Positions 23,690 to 31,688 of a stretch of DNA of 42,106 nt are shown here, one piece after another. The stretch covers positions 1 through 42,106 of the forward strand of contig CAMPKA010000024.1 in NCBI GenBank assembly GCA_946887075.1. The letters run 5' to 3'. This stretch comes from an uncultured Salinimicrobium sp. GTDB taxonomy: Bacteria; Bacteroidota; Bacteroidia; Flavobacteriales; Flavobacteriaceae. The stretch's first letter is position 1. Every line of letters starts with the position of its first letter. A program made the translations under genes and the position numbers. The notes beneath the pieces were generated by a model, which saw only the letters and a list, made by a program, of their open reading frames with translations, was not told the DNA's origin and did not search any database.

Positions 23690-24377
23690 GTTTTGTAGTT
23701 TTAATTTGTTTGGAGTCTATTTTCCCGAACTTCCGGACCACCTGAACCAGGGTGTTTTCTATAGAGGGTTCTGAGGCGAGGGTGACTTTTGCGGATCGGA
23801 GGGCTGCTTCACCTGCTGTTGTATTTCCGATGCAAAAGATCTCACCATGTATCTTGTTTTTCTGACAAAAGCTCCGGACACCGCTCGGGCTGAAGAACAT
23901 GATCCCATCGAAGTCTCTTTTGAACTCCTTCGGAGTCAGCTGCGTGTCATAAACTTCAATTTCCTCGAATTTTATATTATGTTTTTTGAGTTCAGTAGGC
24001 AGCTCCTCCCTTCGATTCCTTCCACAGCAATAGAGAAAAGATTCTCCCGGGTATGCCGTTCTTATGATGGCGGCTAATTCCGATCCGTAATTCGCCGATT
24101 CTATGATGTTGCACCCGCCTTTTCGAAGAAACTGGGCGGTACGGTTTCCGACGCAAAAAATCCTTCTTTCCCTGATCATTTCCGATTTTTGATGGTCGAG
24201 CAATATTCCTGCAGCGTTTCTGCTGGTTATGATGATGTTTTCCGGCTTGGAAGGGAACTCAAAAGGAAGGGGAATGATAGAGATAAAATCGTGCTGCACC
24301 AGGCTTACGCCGCTGTTGAGAAGAATCTCCATTTGGTGCGGAAGGAGTTTTTTAGTGGAAAGCACGGTTGCACTCAT
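23676..24377 (-). CDS. hemD: Uroporphyrinogen-III synthase
   Basis: Closes and inverts ring D of hydroxymethylbilane. This family is poorly conserved; the assignment rests on [33 protein letters not shown] and the conserved [10 protein letters not shown] and [11 protein letters not shown] segments, on the 233-residue length, and on its place between hemC and hemE. It overlaps hemC by four bases (ATGA) and hemE by 14. Confidence 0.9.
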   Translation of the reverse strand: MSATVLSTKKLLPHQMEILLNSGVSLVQHDFISIIPLPFEFPSKPENIIITSRNAAGILLDHQKSEMIRERRIFCVGNRTAQFLRKGGCNIIESANYGSELAAIIRTAYPGESFLYCCGRNRREELPTELKKHNIKFEEIEVYDTQLTPKEFKRDFDGIMFFSPSGVRSFCQKNKIHGEIFCIGNTTAGEAALRSAKVTLASEPSIENTLVQVVRKFGKIDSKQIKTTKHDKK

Positions 24378-25294
24378 AAATTTTTTACCGATTCCTTAAT
24401 CTCTTTCATCAGCCTGTCACCTCCGTCAGCAAGAATCCGCTCGGCACAGGATTTTCCCAGGCCTTTGCTTTTGATCAGGGGAACTCTTTCCTCCACTGCA
24501 AGCCGCTCTTCACCGGTCAGACTGAATAGAGCCCCCTTGAAATGGACATGGTCACCTTGAGTTCTTGCCAGAGCGCCAATCGGCGCGGTGCATCCACCTT
24601 CTAATGTCTTGAGGAATTCCCGCTCAATGTGAACGCAAAGGGCAGTTTCCTTATGATGAAGTGCAGCCAGTGCCGCTATGGTCTGCTCGTCTTTTTCTTT
24701 GGTTACAACTAGCAGCGCTCCCTGGGCAGGTGCGGGTATCATCCATTGAAGGTCGATACATGCTTCCGGTTTAAGACCTATCCTTTCCAGGCCTGCAGCT
24801 GCGAAAATTGCAGCATTCCAGTCGCTCTCGTTTAACTTTCGTAGGCGAGTATTGACATTTCCTCTCAAATCCACCACTCGGTGATTCGGATATTTATGAA
24901 GCCACTGCGCTTTTCTTCTTAGGCTTCCGGTGGCTATGATTCCTGATTCATCATTTAGAAAGTCAGTTCCTTTGTGGACCAGGACATCCTGGAAAGCCCC
25001 CCGCTCCATCACCGCTGCTTCGATGATTCCCTTTGGTAGGGTGGTGGGGACGTCCTTCATGGAATGAACAGCAATGTCAATCTCGTCTGTCAGTAGGGCG
25101 ACGTCTAGGCTTCTGGTGAATATTCCCGTTATCCCGAATTCGTAAAGGGGCTTATCCAGAACCAGGTCTCCCTGGGATTTAACCGGGACCAGCTCAGACT
25201 TATGCCCGAACTTCGACAGAGCGGCCTGAACCGTCTTGGCCTGCCATAAGGCAAGCTCGCTGTCACGGGTACCGATCCTGATGGTCCTGTTCAT
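24374..25294 (-). CDS. hemC: Hydroxymethylbilane synthase (porphobilinogen deaminase)
   Basis: Joins four porphobilinogens into hydroxymethylbilane. The dipyrromethane cofactor is bound by the cysteine of EGGCTAPIGA (Cys about 235); IGTRDSELALWQA, VHSMKDVPT and IATGSLRRKAQ are further signatures. 306 residues. Four-base overlap with hemA upstream and hemD downstream; both junctions are ATGA type. Confidence 0.97.
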   Translation of the reverse strand: MNRTIRIGTRDSELALWQAKTVQAALSKFGHKSELVPVKSQGDLVLDKPLYEFGITGIFTRSLDVALLTDEIDIAVHSMKDVPTTLPKGIIEAAVMERGAFQDVLVHKGTDFLNDESGIIATGSLRRKAQWLHKYPNHRVVDLRGNVNTRLRKLNESDWNAAIFAAAGLERIGLKPEACIDLQWMIPAPAQGALLVVTKEKDEQTIAALAALHHKETALCVHIEREFLKTLEGGCTAPIGALARTQGDHVHFKGALFSLTGEERLAVEERVPLIKSKGLGKSCAERILADGGDRLMKEIKESVKNL

Positions 25295-26550
25295 TTCTTT
25301 GCGTATTCTTCCAGTTTAAACACCTTTTGGATGAGATCCAAACTTTCATCTGTACTCCCCGAATCCTCTTTGAGGTGGTTCGCAAATTGCTTCATGATCT
25401 TCTGAATGATTCGGTCACCGAGAATTTCCGCCTGTCGATCATCAAAATTCCGGTTTTTTCGTTTCTGAAAGTCCACTTCAGCATCCTTCATCTCCTTTAG
25501 CTTCTTCTTCAGAGCCTTGATGGTCGGTGCGAATTTCCGGGTTTCCAACCAGGAGTTGAAATCCTGCTCCATTTGTGCAATGATCTTTTCTGCCTGGGGA
25601 ACAGCTGCCTTTCTCTTCTCCAGGGTCTCGTCAGTCATCTGGGACAGATGATCCAGATGAATGACCCGAACGCCTGGGAGGTTATTTACCTCATCAGATA
25701 CGTTCTTGGGGATGGACAAGTCAAGGATAAGGAGATTTTTCTTATTGTAAATGAGTTCTTTGGTTATGGTCGGGGTCTGGGCTCCTGTCGCCACGATAAG
25801 AATATCCGCCTGGCGTATCTCCGCCTGAAGGTCGCCGTAATCCCTGACTGTGAGGTGGAATTTTCCCGCAATTCTTTCAGCCTTATCCTTTGTCCTGTTG
25901 ATCAGGGTGATTCTGTGATTTCCGGTATGCTTAACCAGATTTTCACAGGTGTTTCTCCCGATTTTCCCGGTTCCGAAAAGCAAAATATTCTGCTTAGATG
26001 GATCTTCGAAATTCCTGAGGATGTACTGAACCGAAGCAAAACTTACGGACGTAGCTCCGGAAGAGATGGCCGTTTCATTTTTGATGCGTTTGCTCGTTTG
26101 AATTACAGTATTGATAAGTCGTTCGAGAAATGGATTTGCAAGGCCGAATTCCTTTGAACTGAGAAAGGCCATCTTTAATTGACTGATAATCTCGAAATCG
26201 CCCAGGATTTGGCTATCTAACCCGGTTCCTACGCGGAACATATGGGATATGGCATCCTTGTTCTTATAAACGTAGGCCACCTTTTCAAATTCTTCTACTG
26301 TTCCATGGGTATGGGTACAGAGCAACTTTATCAATTGAAAAGGGTGTTGTGCAAAACCATAGATTTCTGTCCTGTTGCAGGTTGAGGTGATTACAAGGCC
26401 ATCGATGCCTTCAGCTTTAGCTTCCTTTAGCAAATTGCGCCTCCCTTCCTCGTCAAGGCTGAAGTGTCCCCGAATTTCAGCATCGGCTTTTTTGTAGCTC
26501 AGCCCGATGGTGTAGAAATGGTTCCCTCTTGAGATGTTATAGTCCTTCAT
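25291..26550 (-). CDS. hemA: Glutamyl-tRNA reductase
   Basis: First enzyme of the C5 heme route, reducing Glu-tRNA(Glu) to glutamate-1-semialdehyde with NADPH. The catalytic cysteine is Cys 58 in TSTCNRTEIYG. The nucleotide-binding part has LLFGTGKIGRNTCENL, and the C-terminal dimerisation helix is present (FKLEEYAKK end). 419 residues, full length. First gene of the hem operon, with a well-spaced promoter upstream. The next enzyme, HemL, is not in this window. Confidence 0.96.
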   Translation of the reverse strand: MKDYNISRGNHFYTIGLSYKKADAEIRGHFSLDEEGRRNLLKEAKAEGIDGLVITSTCNRTEIYGFAQHPFQLIKLLCTHTHGTVEEFEKVAYVYKNKDAISHMFRVGTGLDSQILGDFEIISQLKMAFLSSKEFGLANPFLERLINTVIQTSKRIKNETAISSGATSVSFASVQYILRNFEDPSKQNILLFGTGKIGRNTCENLVKHTGNHRITLINRTKDKAERIAGKFHLTVRDYGDLQAEIRQADILIVATGAQTPTITKELIYNKKNLLILDLSIPKNVSDEVNNLPGVRVIHLDHLSQMTDETLEKRKAAVPQAEKIIAQMEQDFNSWLETRKFAPTIKALKKKLKEMKDAEVDFQKRKNRNFDDRQAEILGDRIIQKIMKQFANHLKEDSGSTDESLDLIQKVFKLEEYAKK

Positions 26551-26573
26551 GCAACCTATTAGGTATTCCAGGA

Positions 26574-26605
26574 CAAAATTAACACAAGCTTAAATCAAAA
26601 AACAA
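26574..26605 (-). promoter_or_regulatory. Promoter of the hemACDEFB operon
   Basis: On the minus strand TTG (26605-26603), a 21-base spacer and TAATTTTG (26581-26574) match the full Bacteroidota consensus TTG-N17-23-TAnnTTTG. Transcription would begin near 26567, about 17 bases before the hemA start codon. Confidence 0.6.
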
Positions 26606-26676
26606 CGCTGAAAGTACATTTTGTGTCGCTGCACGTCTTTTTGCCTCAAAAACTGATCAGGATCATTTTTTTGAGC

Positions 26677-26684
26677 TAATTTTG
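26677..26684 (+). promoter_or_regulatory. Candidate -7 box of the AraC regulator gene
   Basis: TAATTTTG matches TAnnTTTG and is identical to the divergent hemA -7 box. Expected transcription start is near 26690, upstream of the 23-bp iron-type box at 26714. No TTG lies at the right distance upstream. Confidence 0.45.
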
Positions 26685-26713
26685 CCCACAGGATAAGCGA
26701 TAAGAGAAATTCT

Positions 26714-26736
26714 GTTTAGATTCATTCTAAATAAAC
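26714..26736 (+). promoter_or_regulatory. Inverted-repeat box shared with the feoA promoter
   Basis: Core TTTAGA-TTCAT-TCTAAA, flanked by G on the left and TAAAC on the right. The reverse complement of 39633-39655 in front of feoA matches it at 21 of 23 positions. It lies between the AraC -7 box and the AraC start codon, where a bound repressor would block transcription. The form suggests a Fur- or DtxR-type metal-responsive operator. Confidence 0.6.
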
Positions 26737-26753
26737 CTCGAGAATCATCATCA

Positions 26754-27662
26754 ATGGCTACTGAAAAAAATAACGCTGGAGGAACCTTTGAGAAAAGAAA
26801 GCTGGACGAAGGGTTTTACCTCCTCAAATTCAGCAATGAGAGCGGAAGCAAAAAAACCATCCTCAGGAACATTAACAGCAGCTTTATCCAATTCCATTTT
26901 TCCGGTAAGGGGGAGGGAGCTTTTCTGTTCAATAACGGGAGTTACAGAATTCCTTTGTTCGAGGAGAATTCCCTTTTGCTTTATAATCCCAAGAAAGATC
27001 TTCCTATCAATTTAGAACTTGAACCTGGCAGCTGGGTGATCTCGCTGGTGATCTCCATCAAGATCTTCCACGGGCTTTTCTCAGAGGAAGCAGACTACAT
27101 CAGCTTTCTTAATCTGGAGAATCGGGATAAACAATACTATAAGAATACCCCTTTGTCCCCCGGAATGGTCATAGTGCTCAACCAGATCGTCAATTATAAT
27201 CTGGTTCCTTCAGTGAGAAACCTGTATTACCGGGCAAAAGCTTATGAACTTCTCAGTCTTTATTTTAACCGGATTGAAGAGCCAGATGTAGAGCAATGCC
27301 CTTTTTTGAGTGACGAGGAAAACGTTTTAAAGATCCGTCGTGCCAAAGAAATAATCATTTCCAATCTGTCTGAGCCGCCTTCACTTCAGGAGCTGGCAAG
27401 CAAGGTCAACCTCAGCCTCAAAAAACTTAAAGAGGGGTTTAAACAGATATACGGGGAATCGGTATTCAGTTTTCTTTTTGACTACAAAATGGAGTACGCC
27501 AGAAAGCTTTTAGACAGTGGGGAATATAACGTTAATGAAGTGGGACTTAAGGTCGGTTACAGCACCTCGAGCCATTTTATCGCTGCTTTCAAAAAGAAGT
27601 TTGGAACCACACCTAAAAAATACCTCATGTCCCTGACCAATGATACCAGTTCTCTGGGATAA
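26754..27662 (+). CDS. AraC-family transcriptional regulator of the heme locus
   Basis: 302 residues. The C-terminal 90 (about 208-297) form the AraC double helix-turn-helix, with SLQELASKVNLSLKKLKEGFK and the second helix pair ending VGYSTSSHFIAAFKKKFGTTPKKY (landmarks YSTSSHF and FGTTPKKY). The N-terminal 190 residues show no clear cupin signature, but a beta-rich run (SSFIQFHFSGKGEG, LLYNPKK) fits a diverged ligand-binding domain. It stands head to head with hemA and 39 bp before hemH, so it is probably co-transcribed with hemH. It may respond to iron, heme or a porphyrin intermediate; the ligand is not visible. Related regulators of siderophore genes (PchR-like) belong to the same broad group. 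Confidence 0.87.
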   Translation: MATEKNNAGGTFEKRKLDEGFYLLKFSNESGSKKTILRNINSSFIQFHFSGKGEGAFLFNNGSYRIPLFEENSLLLYNPKKDLPINLELEPGSWVISLVISIKIFHGLFSEEADYISFLNLENRDKQYYKNTPLSPGMVIVLNQIVNYNLVPSVRNLYYRAKAYELLSLYFNRIEEPDVEQCPFLSDEENVLKIRRAKEIIISNLSEPPSLQELASKVNLSLKKLKEGFKQIYGESVFSFLFDYKMEYARKLLDSGEYNVNEVGLKVGYSTSSHFIAAFKKKFGTTPKKYLMSLTNDTSSLG

Positions 27663-27701
27663 GGAGCATCAAAAACAATTGAAGAATACTGAAAATACAG
27701 C

Positions 27702-28730
27702 ATGAGCAAAGGAGTATTAATGGTGAATTTGGGCTCACCTGAGAGTACGGACCCAAAGGATGTAAAGAAATATCTCGATCAATTCCTGATGGACGAGCGT
27801 GTGATCGATGTTCCTTACTGGGCCAGGACTCTTCTGGTAAGGGGAATTATCCTCAATACCCGACCAAAGAAATCTGCAGCAGCCTATAAAAGGATCTGGT
27901 GGGAGGAGGGCTCTCCCCTGATCGTGCTTTCAGAACGTCTCCGAAAAAAGGTTAGTGCCATGAGTTCGATACCTGTAGTAATGGCTATGCGCTATGGAAA
28001 ACCTTCAATAGAAAGCGGCCTGAAGGAACTACATGCACAGGGAGTTGACGAGGTTCTGCTCTTTCCGCTATATCCGCAGTTCGCCATGGCAACCACTGAG
28101 ACCATTCTCGTGCTGGCAGAAGAAATTCGGGCCAGTCTCTTTCCGGATATGAAGTTCACTTCGATCCCGGCTTTTTACAACCATCCCGATTACATCCAGG
28201 TCCTGTCGAACAGCATTGTGGAAGGGCTTCAGGGTTTTGATTTCGAACACCTCCTTTTTTCTTACCACGGGGTACCCAAAAGGCATATAAGGAAAAGCGA
28301 CATCACCAAATCCCACTGCCGTATCGATCAATCCTGTTGCAGAACCCCTTCACCAGCACATCAGTTCTGTTACCGCCATCAATGCTATGAAACCACTCGG
28401 TTAGTCGCTGAGAAGCTACAACTGTCCGATTCTCAGTTTTCCGTATCCTTCCAATCCCGCCTTGGGTTTGATCCATGGCTGCAACCTTATACCGACAGGA
28501 CAATCGAAAAGAAGGGTCTTGGTGGGACAAGAAAACTAGCTGTAGTAACCCCCGCTTTTGTTTCTGACTGTCTTGAGACCCTGGAGGAAATAGCGATGGA
28601 AGGAAAGGAAATTTTTCAGGAAGTAGGTGGAGCTGAGTTCAAAATGATCCCCTGTCTGAACGATCGGGAGGATTGGGTTCAGACACTGGCCCGTTGGATA
28701 GACGAATGGGCCGGGCAGAAAGAAGGCTGA
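27702..28730 (+). CDS. hemH: Ferrochelatase
   Basis: Inserts ferrous iron into protoporphyrin IX, last step of protoheme synthesis. 342 residues with VNLGSPES at the start, the catalytic histidine in FSYHGVP (His about 189), SFQSRLGFDPWLQPYT and VVTPAFVSDCLETLEE carrying the conserved acidic residues. A cysteine-rich loop (four Cys between about 208 and 228) follows the active-site histidine, reminiscent of loops in other bacterial ferrochelatases that can hold a cluster, though ligand use here is unproven. Confidence 0.96.
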   Translation: MSKGVLMVNLGSPESTDPKDVKKYLDQFLMDERVIDVPYWARTLLVRGIILNTRPKKSAAAYKRIWWEEGSPLIVLSERLRKKVSAMSSIPVVMAMRYGKPSIESGLKELHAQGVDEVLLFPLYPQFAMATTETILVLAEEIRASLFPDMKFTSIPAFYNHPDYIQVLSNSIVEGLQGFDFEHLLFSYHGVPKRHIRKSDITKSHCRIDQSCCRTPSPAHQFCYRHQCYETTRLVAEKLQLSDSQFSVSFQSRLGFDPWLQPYTDRTIEKKGLGGTRKLAVVTPAFVSDCLETLEEIAMEGKEIFQEVGGAEFKMIPCLNDREDWVQTLARWIDEWAGQKEG

Positions 28731-28763
28731 AGGTTCCGGGATCAGGATTAAAAACGAAACAGA

Positions 28764-28771
28764 TATATTTG
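28764..28771 (+). promoter_or_regulatory. Candidate -7 box of hemJ
   Basis: TATATTTG, a TAnnTTTG match, 34 bases before the hemJ GTG start. hemJ may therefore be transcribed separately from hemH. Confidence 0.4.
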
Positions 28772-28805
28772 TGATACACCCGGTTCATCGATAAAAAAGA
28801 AATTA

Positions 28806-29354
28806 GTGGAATATTACAACTATATCAAGGCCCTCCACCTGATTTTCGTCATTACCTGGTTTGCAGGGCTGTTCTATATTCCCCGGCTCTTTATTTATCA
28901 TACTGAGGCATCCGAGAAAGCAGAGCCTGACAAATCTATTTTGAGCATCCAGTTCAAGCTCATGACCAGACGCCTGTGGTATATCATCACCTGGCCTTCA
29001 GCCGTACTGGCCATAGGGTTTGCCGTTTGGCTCCTCGTGCTGGTCCCCACATGGCTGCAGGAGGCCTGGATGCAGCTAAAGCTGTTTTTCGTGCTGTTGC
29101 TGGTCCTGTACCACCTCAAATGCCATCATCTGTTCCTCCAGCTACAACGGGACCTTTTCAAATGGTCTTCTTATCAGCTCCGACTTTGGAACGAAGGTTC
29201 GACTCTTATCCTGTTTTCCGTGGTATTTCTGGTCATGATCCGCGATGCCTTCGACTGGATATACGGTTTGATTTCCCTGATGCTGCTGGCTCTGCTGCTG
29301 ATGCTAGGGATCAGGATCTACAGGGTGGTTCGTAATCGGGACCGGCGGGATTGA
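28806..29354 (+). CDS. hemJ: Protoporphyrinogen IX oxidase, HemJ type
   Basis: Membrane protein of 182 residues that oxidises protoporphyrinogen IX to protoporphyrin IX. The N-terminal helix YIKALHLIFVITWFAGLFYIPRLF carries the family's conserved histidine (His 11), and a second one follows (His 32 in FIYHTEA). The remaining helices are near 55-75, 82-102, 122-142 and 145-165. The start is GTG; no better codon exists upstream in frame. It lacks the flavin motif of HemY and the flavodoxin fold of HemG. It completes the pathway with hemH just upstream. Confidence 0.92.
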   Translation: MEYYNYIKALHLIFVITWFAGLFYIPRLFIYHTEASEKAEPDKSILSIQFKLMTRRLWYIITWPSAVLAIGFAVWLLVLVPTWLQEAWMQLKLFFVLLLVLYHLKCHHLFLQLQRDLFKWSSYQLRLWNEGSTLILFSVVFLVMIRDAFDWIYGLISLMLLALLLMLGIRIYRVVRNRDRRD

Positions 29355-29390
29355 GAATGGTTTAATAATTGTAACCATGAATAGTACAAA

Positions 29391-30848
29391 ATGAGGCTCT
29401 TGAAATTTTCACTGCGCACGCGCATTTTCTTCTCTATGATCCTACTGGTTCTGCTGGCATCTATCCTGATCGGAGGAATAACGGTGTATCAGTATAAACA
29501 GGAGGCCCAGGAATATCATCGGGATCGCCTGGAGCGAAAGGAGCAGGCAATAAGAGAAAACATCAAGTTTGTCATTGAAAGCACCACGTACGAGGTAACA
29601 GAGGAAAACATTCCATTGATCCTAAAGGAAAGGGATAAGATCCATGAAATTTCCCAGGTACATAACATGCCTCTGAACATTTATAGCCTGGACGGATTTT
29701 TGATCCTGAAATCAAACCAGTCGTTTTTCCCCGACACCACAGATCTCCAGCTGGACAAACTGGTTCAGCAGAAACTGGCGAATTCCTCCTCAAAAAGGGT
29801 GCTTCGGCGCACGATAAGAAACGGCAAACGATTCCAATCCTCTTACACATATATCACGGATAATAAATTCAAACCCCTGGCCATCCTCAACCTTCCTTAT
29901 CTGGAGGATGATTACTTCATCACCAGAGATCTTCGGAACTTTCTGATCAAATTGACGGAAGTGTATCTGTTTATGCTCCTCCTGGCGATTCTGCTTGCTT
30001 ACTTTTTGTCGAAATACATTACCCGGAGTCTCAAAACGATTTCCGAAAAGATTCACCAGACCCGACTCGACAAGAGAAATGAGAAGATCGAGATCGGCAA
30101 TGTAAGCGAGGAAATATATACCCTGGTAGATGCCTATAACAGCATGATCGATGAGCTGGAGGAAAGTGCTGTGAAACTTGCCACCAGTGAGCGGGAGCAG
30201 GCCTGGAGGGAAATGGCTAAGCAGGTGGCACATGAAATCAAGAATCCGCTGACTCCGATGCGATTAAATATCCAGAGCTTTCAGCGCAAGTTTGATCCTC
30301 AGGATCCTCAGATAGAGCAGAAGGTAAAAGAATTCAGCAGTACCCTGATCAACCAGATCGACACGCTTAGCTCAATCTCCTCTGCATTTTCCAATTTCGC
30401 CAAGATGCCGGCCCAGCAAAACGAGATTCTCAACGTGCCAAAGATCGTGAAGCTGGCGCTTGACCTCTTTAACGAAGACTATATTCTGTTTTCAGCGGAA
30501 CGGGAAGAAATTCTTGCAAAATTTGACCGGACCCAACTGATCCGGGTGGTAACAAACCTGGTGAAGAATGCTATTCAGGCCGTGAGCGATGTAGAACATC
30601 CTGCTATCCTGGTCGCCGTTACCGAAGAGGACCACAGGGCCTGCCTGACCGTCTCGGACAACGGCTCGGGGATCTCCGAAGAAAACAAAGTAAAAATCTT
30701 CGAACCAAAGTTTACCACAAAATCCAGCGGAATGGGATTAGGGCTTGCCATGGTTAAGAATATCGTTGAAAGCTGCGGAGGCAATATTGGTTTCTCCTCC
30801 AAATTGAATAAAGGCACTATCTTTAAAGTACAATTTCCAAAAAACTAG
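29391..30848 (+). CDS. Membrane sensor histidine kinase (HAMP, HisKA, HATPase), NtrY-like
   Basis: 485 residues. Transmembrane helices at about 13-33 and 188-208 bracket a periplasmic sensor domain of about 150 residues with no motif I recognise. A HAMP region follows (about 208-260), then the dimerisation helix AKQVAHEIKNPLTPM with phospho-accepting His about 281. The ATPase domain has N box NLVKNAIQAV, G1 VSDNGSGI and G2 SSGMGLGLAMV. No response-regulator gene is adjacent, so it is an orphan here. It lies 36 bp after hemJ and 3 bp before the crotonase gene, so it may belong to either transcript. The NPLTPMRLNIQSFQ wording is typical of NtrY-like kinases. Confidence 0.9.
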   Translation: MRLLKFSLRTRIFFSMILLVLLASILIGGITVYQYKQEAQEYHRDRLERKEQAIRENIKFVIESTTYEVTEENIPLILKERDKIHEISQVHNMPLNIYSLDGFLILKSNQSFFPDTTDLQLDKLVQQKLANSSSKRVLRRTIRNGKRFQSSYTYITDNKFKPLAILNLPYLEDDYFITRDLRNFLIKLTEVYLFMLLLAILLAYFLSKYITRSLKTISEKIHQTRLDKRNEKIEIGNVSEEIYTLVDAYNSMIDELEESAVKLATSEREQAWREMAKQVAHEIKNPLTPMRLNIQSFQRKFDPQDPQIEQKVKEFSSTLINQIDTLSSISSAFSNFAKMPAQQNEILNVPKIVKLALDLFNEDYILFSAEREEILAKFDRTQLIRVVTNLVKNAIQAVSDVEHPAILVAVTEEDHRACLTVSDNGSGISEENKVKIFEPKFTTKSSGMGLGLAMVKNIVESCGGNIGFSSKLNKGTIFKVQFPKN

Positions 30849-30851
30849 CAA

Positions 30852-31634
30852 ATGACTTTTGAAAATATTCTTGTAGAGAAAAGCGGCCAGGTGGCTACCA
30901 TTATCGTCAACCGACCCTCGAAGCTCAATGCTTTGAACAAAGCTACCATTGAGGAGCTTCATCAGGCTTTCTTTGAAGCACAGGAGGACGCTGAAACAAG
31001 GGTAGTGATCATCACCGGAAGTGGGGAAAAGGCTTTTGTGGCAGGGGCTGATATCCGGGAGTTTTCGGACTTTACTCCAGAGCAGGGAAAGGAACTGGCA
31101 GCGGGGGGCCATAAGAAGCTTTTTAATTTTATCGAAAACCTTAGGAAACCTGTAATCGCGGCCATAAATGGTTTTGCACTTGGGGGTGGTCTTGAACTCG
31201 CCATGGCTGCACATTTCAGAATAGCCAGTGACAATGCGAAGATGGGACTTCCAGAAGTCTCCCTTGGAGTGATTCCAGGTTATGGGGGAACCCAGCGGCT
31301 TGCGCAGCTGGTGGGAAAAGGCAGGGCGATGGAAATGATCCTCACTGCGGGAATGATCGATTCAAGACAGGCCCTTGAATATCATCTGGTCAATCATGTG
31401 ACTACGTTGGAGGAACTTCTTCCCTTTGCTGAGCGATTGGCAGGGAAAATAGCGTCCAATTCTCCAATGGCCATATCCGAGGTAATCGCTGCAGTAAACA
31501 CAGGCTTCAATTTTTCGCGGGAAGGCTTGCAGGAAGAAATCGAAGCCTTCGGCAGGTGCTTCGGAACGGAGGACTTCAAAGAAGGCACGGCGGCTTTCCT
31601 CGGAAAGCGAAAAGCTGAATTTTCTGGAAAATAG
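30852..31634 (+). CDS. Enoyl-CoA hydratase/isomerase (crotonase family)
   Basis: 260 residues, full-length crotonase. The oxyanion-hole segments are AGADIREFSD and GFALGGGLELAMA; the catalytic glutamate positions are both present, in LGGGLELA and in GLPEVSLGVIPGYGGTQRL. This agrees with a true short-chain enoyl-CoA hydratase (ECH) acting on crotonyl-CoA-like substrates in beta-oxidation or amino-acid breakdown. It begins 3 bp after the kinase gene. Confidence 0.92.
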   Translation: MTFENILVEKSGQVATIIVNRPSKLNALNKATIEELHQAFFEAQEDAETRVVIITGSGEKAFVAGADIREFSDFTPEQGKELAAGGHKKLFNFIENLRKPVIAAINGFALGGGLELAMAAHFRIASDNAKMGLPEVSLGVIPGYGGTQRLAQLVGKGRAMEMILTAGMIDSRQALEYHLVNHVTTLEELLPFAERLAGKIASNSPMAISEVIAAVNTGFNFSREGLQEEIEAFGRCFGTEDFKEGTAAFLGKRKAEFSGK

Positions 31635-31667
31635 TTTATGGGAAATTTTCCGAATATTTGGAATAAT

Positions 31668-31688
31668 TCCATATTTTTGAAATATGGA
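31668..31688 (+). promoter_or_regulatory. Perfect 9-bp palindrome holding the -7 box and start codon of the radical SAM gene
   Basis: TCCATATTT (31668-31676) and AAATATGGA (31680-31688) are perfect reverse complements around TTG. The -7 element TATTTTTG is 31672-31679 and the ATG is 31684-31686, inside the right arm. Transcription would start at or within a few bases of the ATG. Confidence 0.5.
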
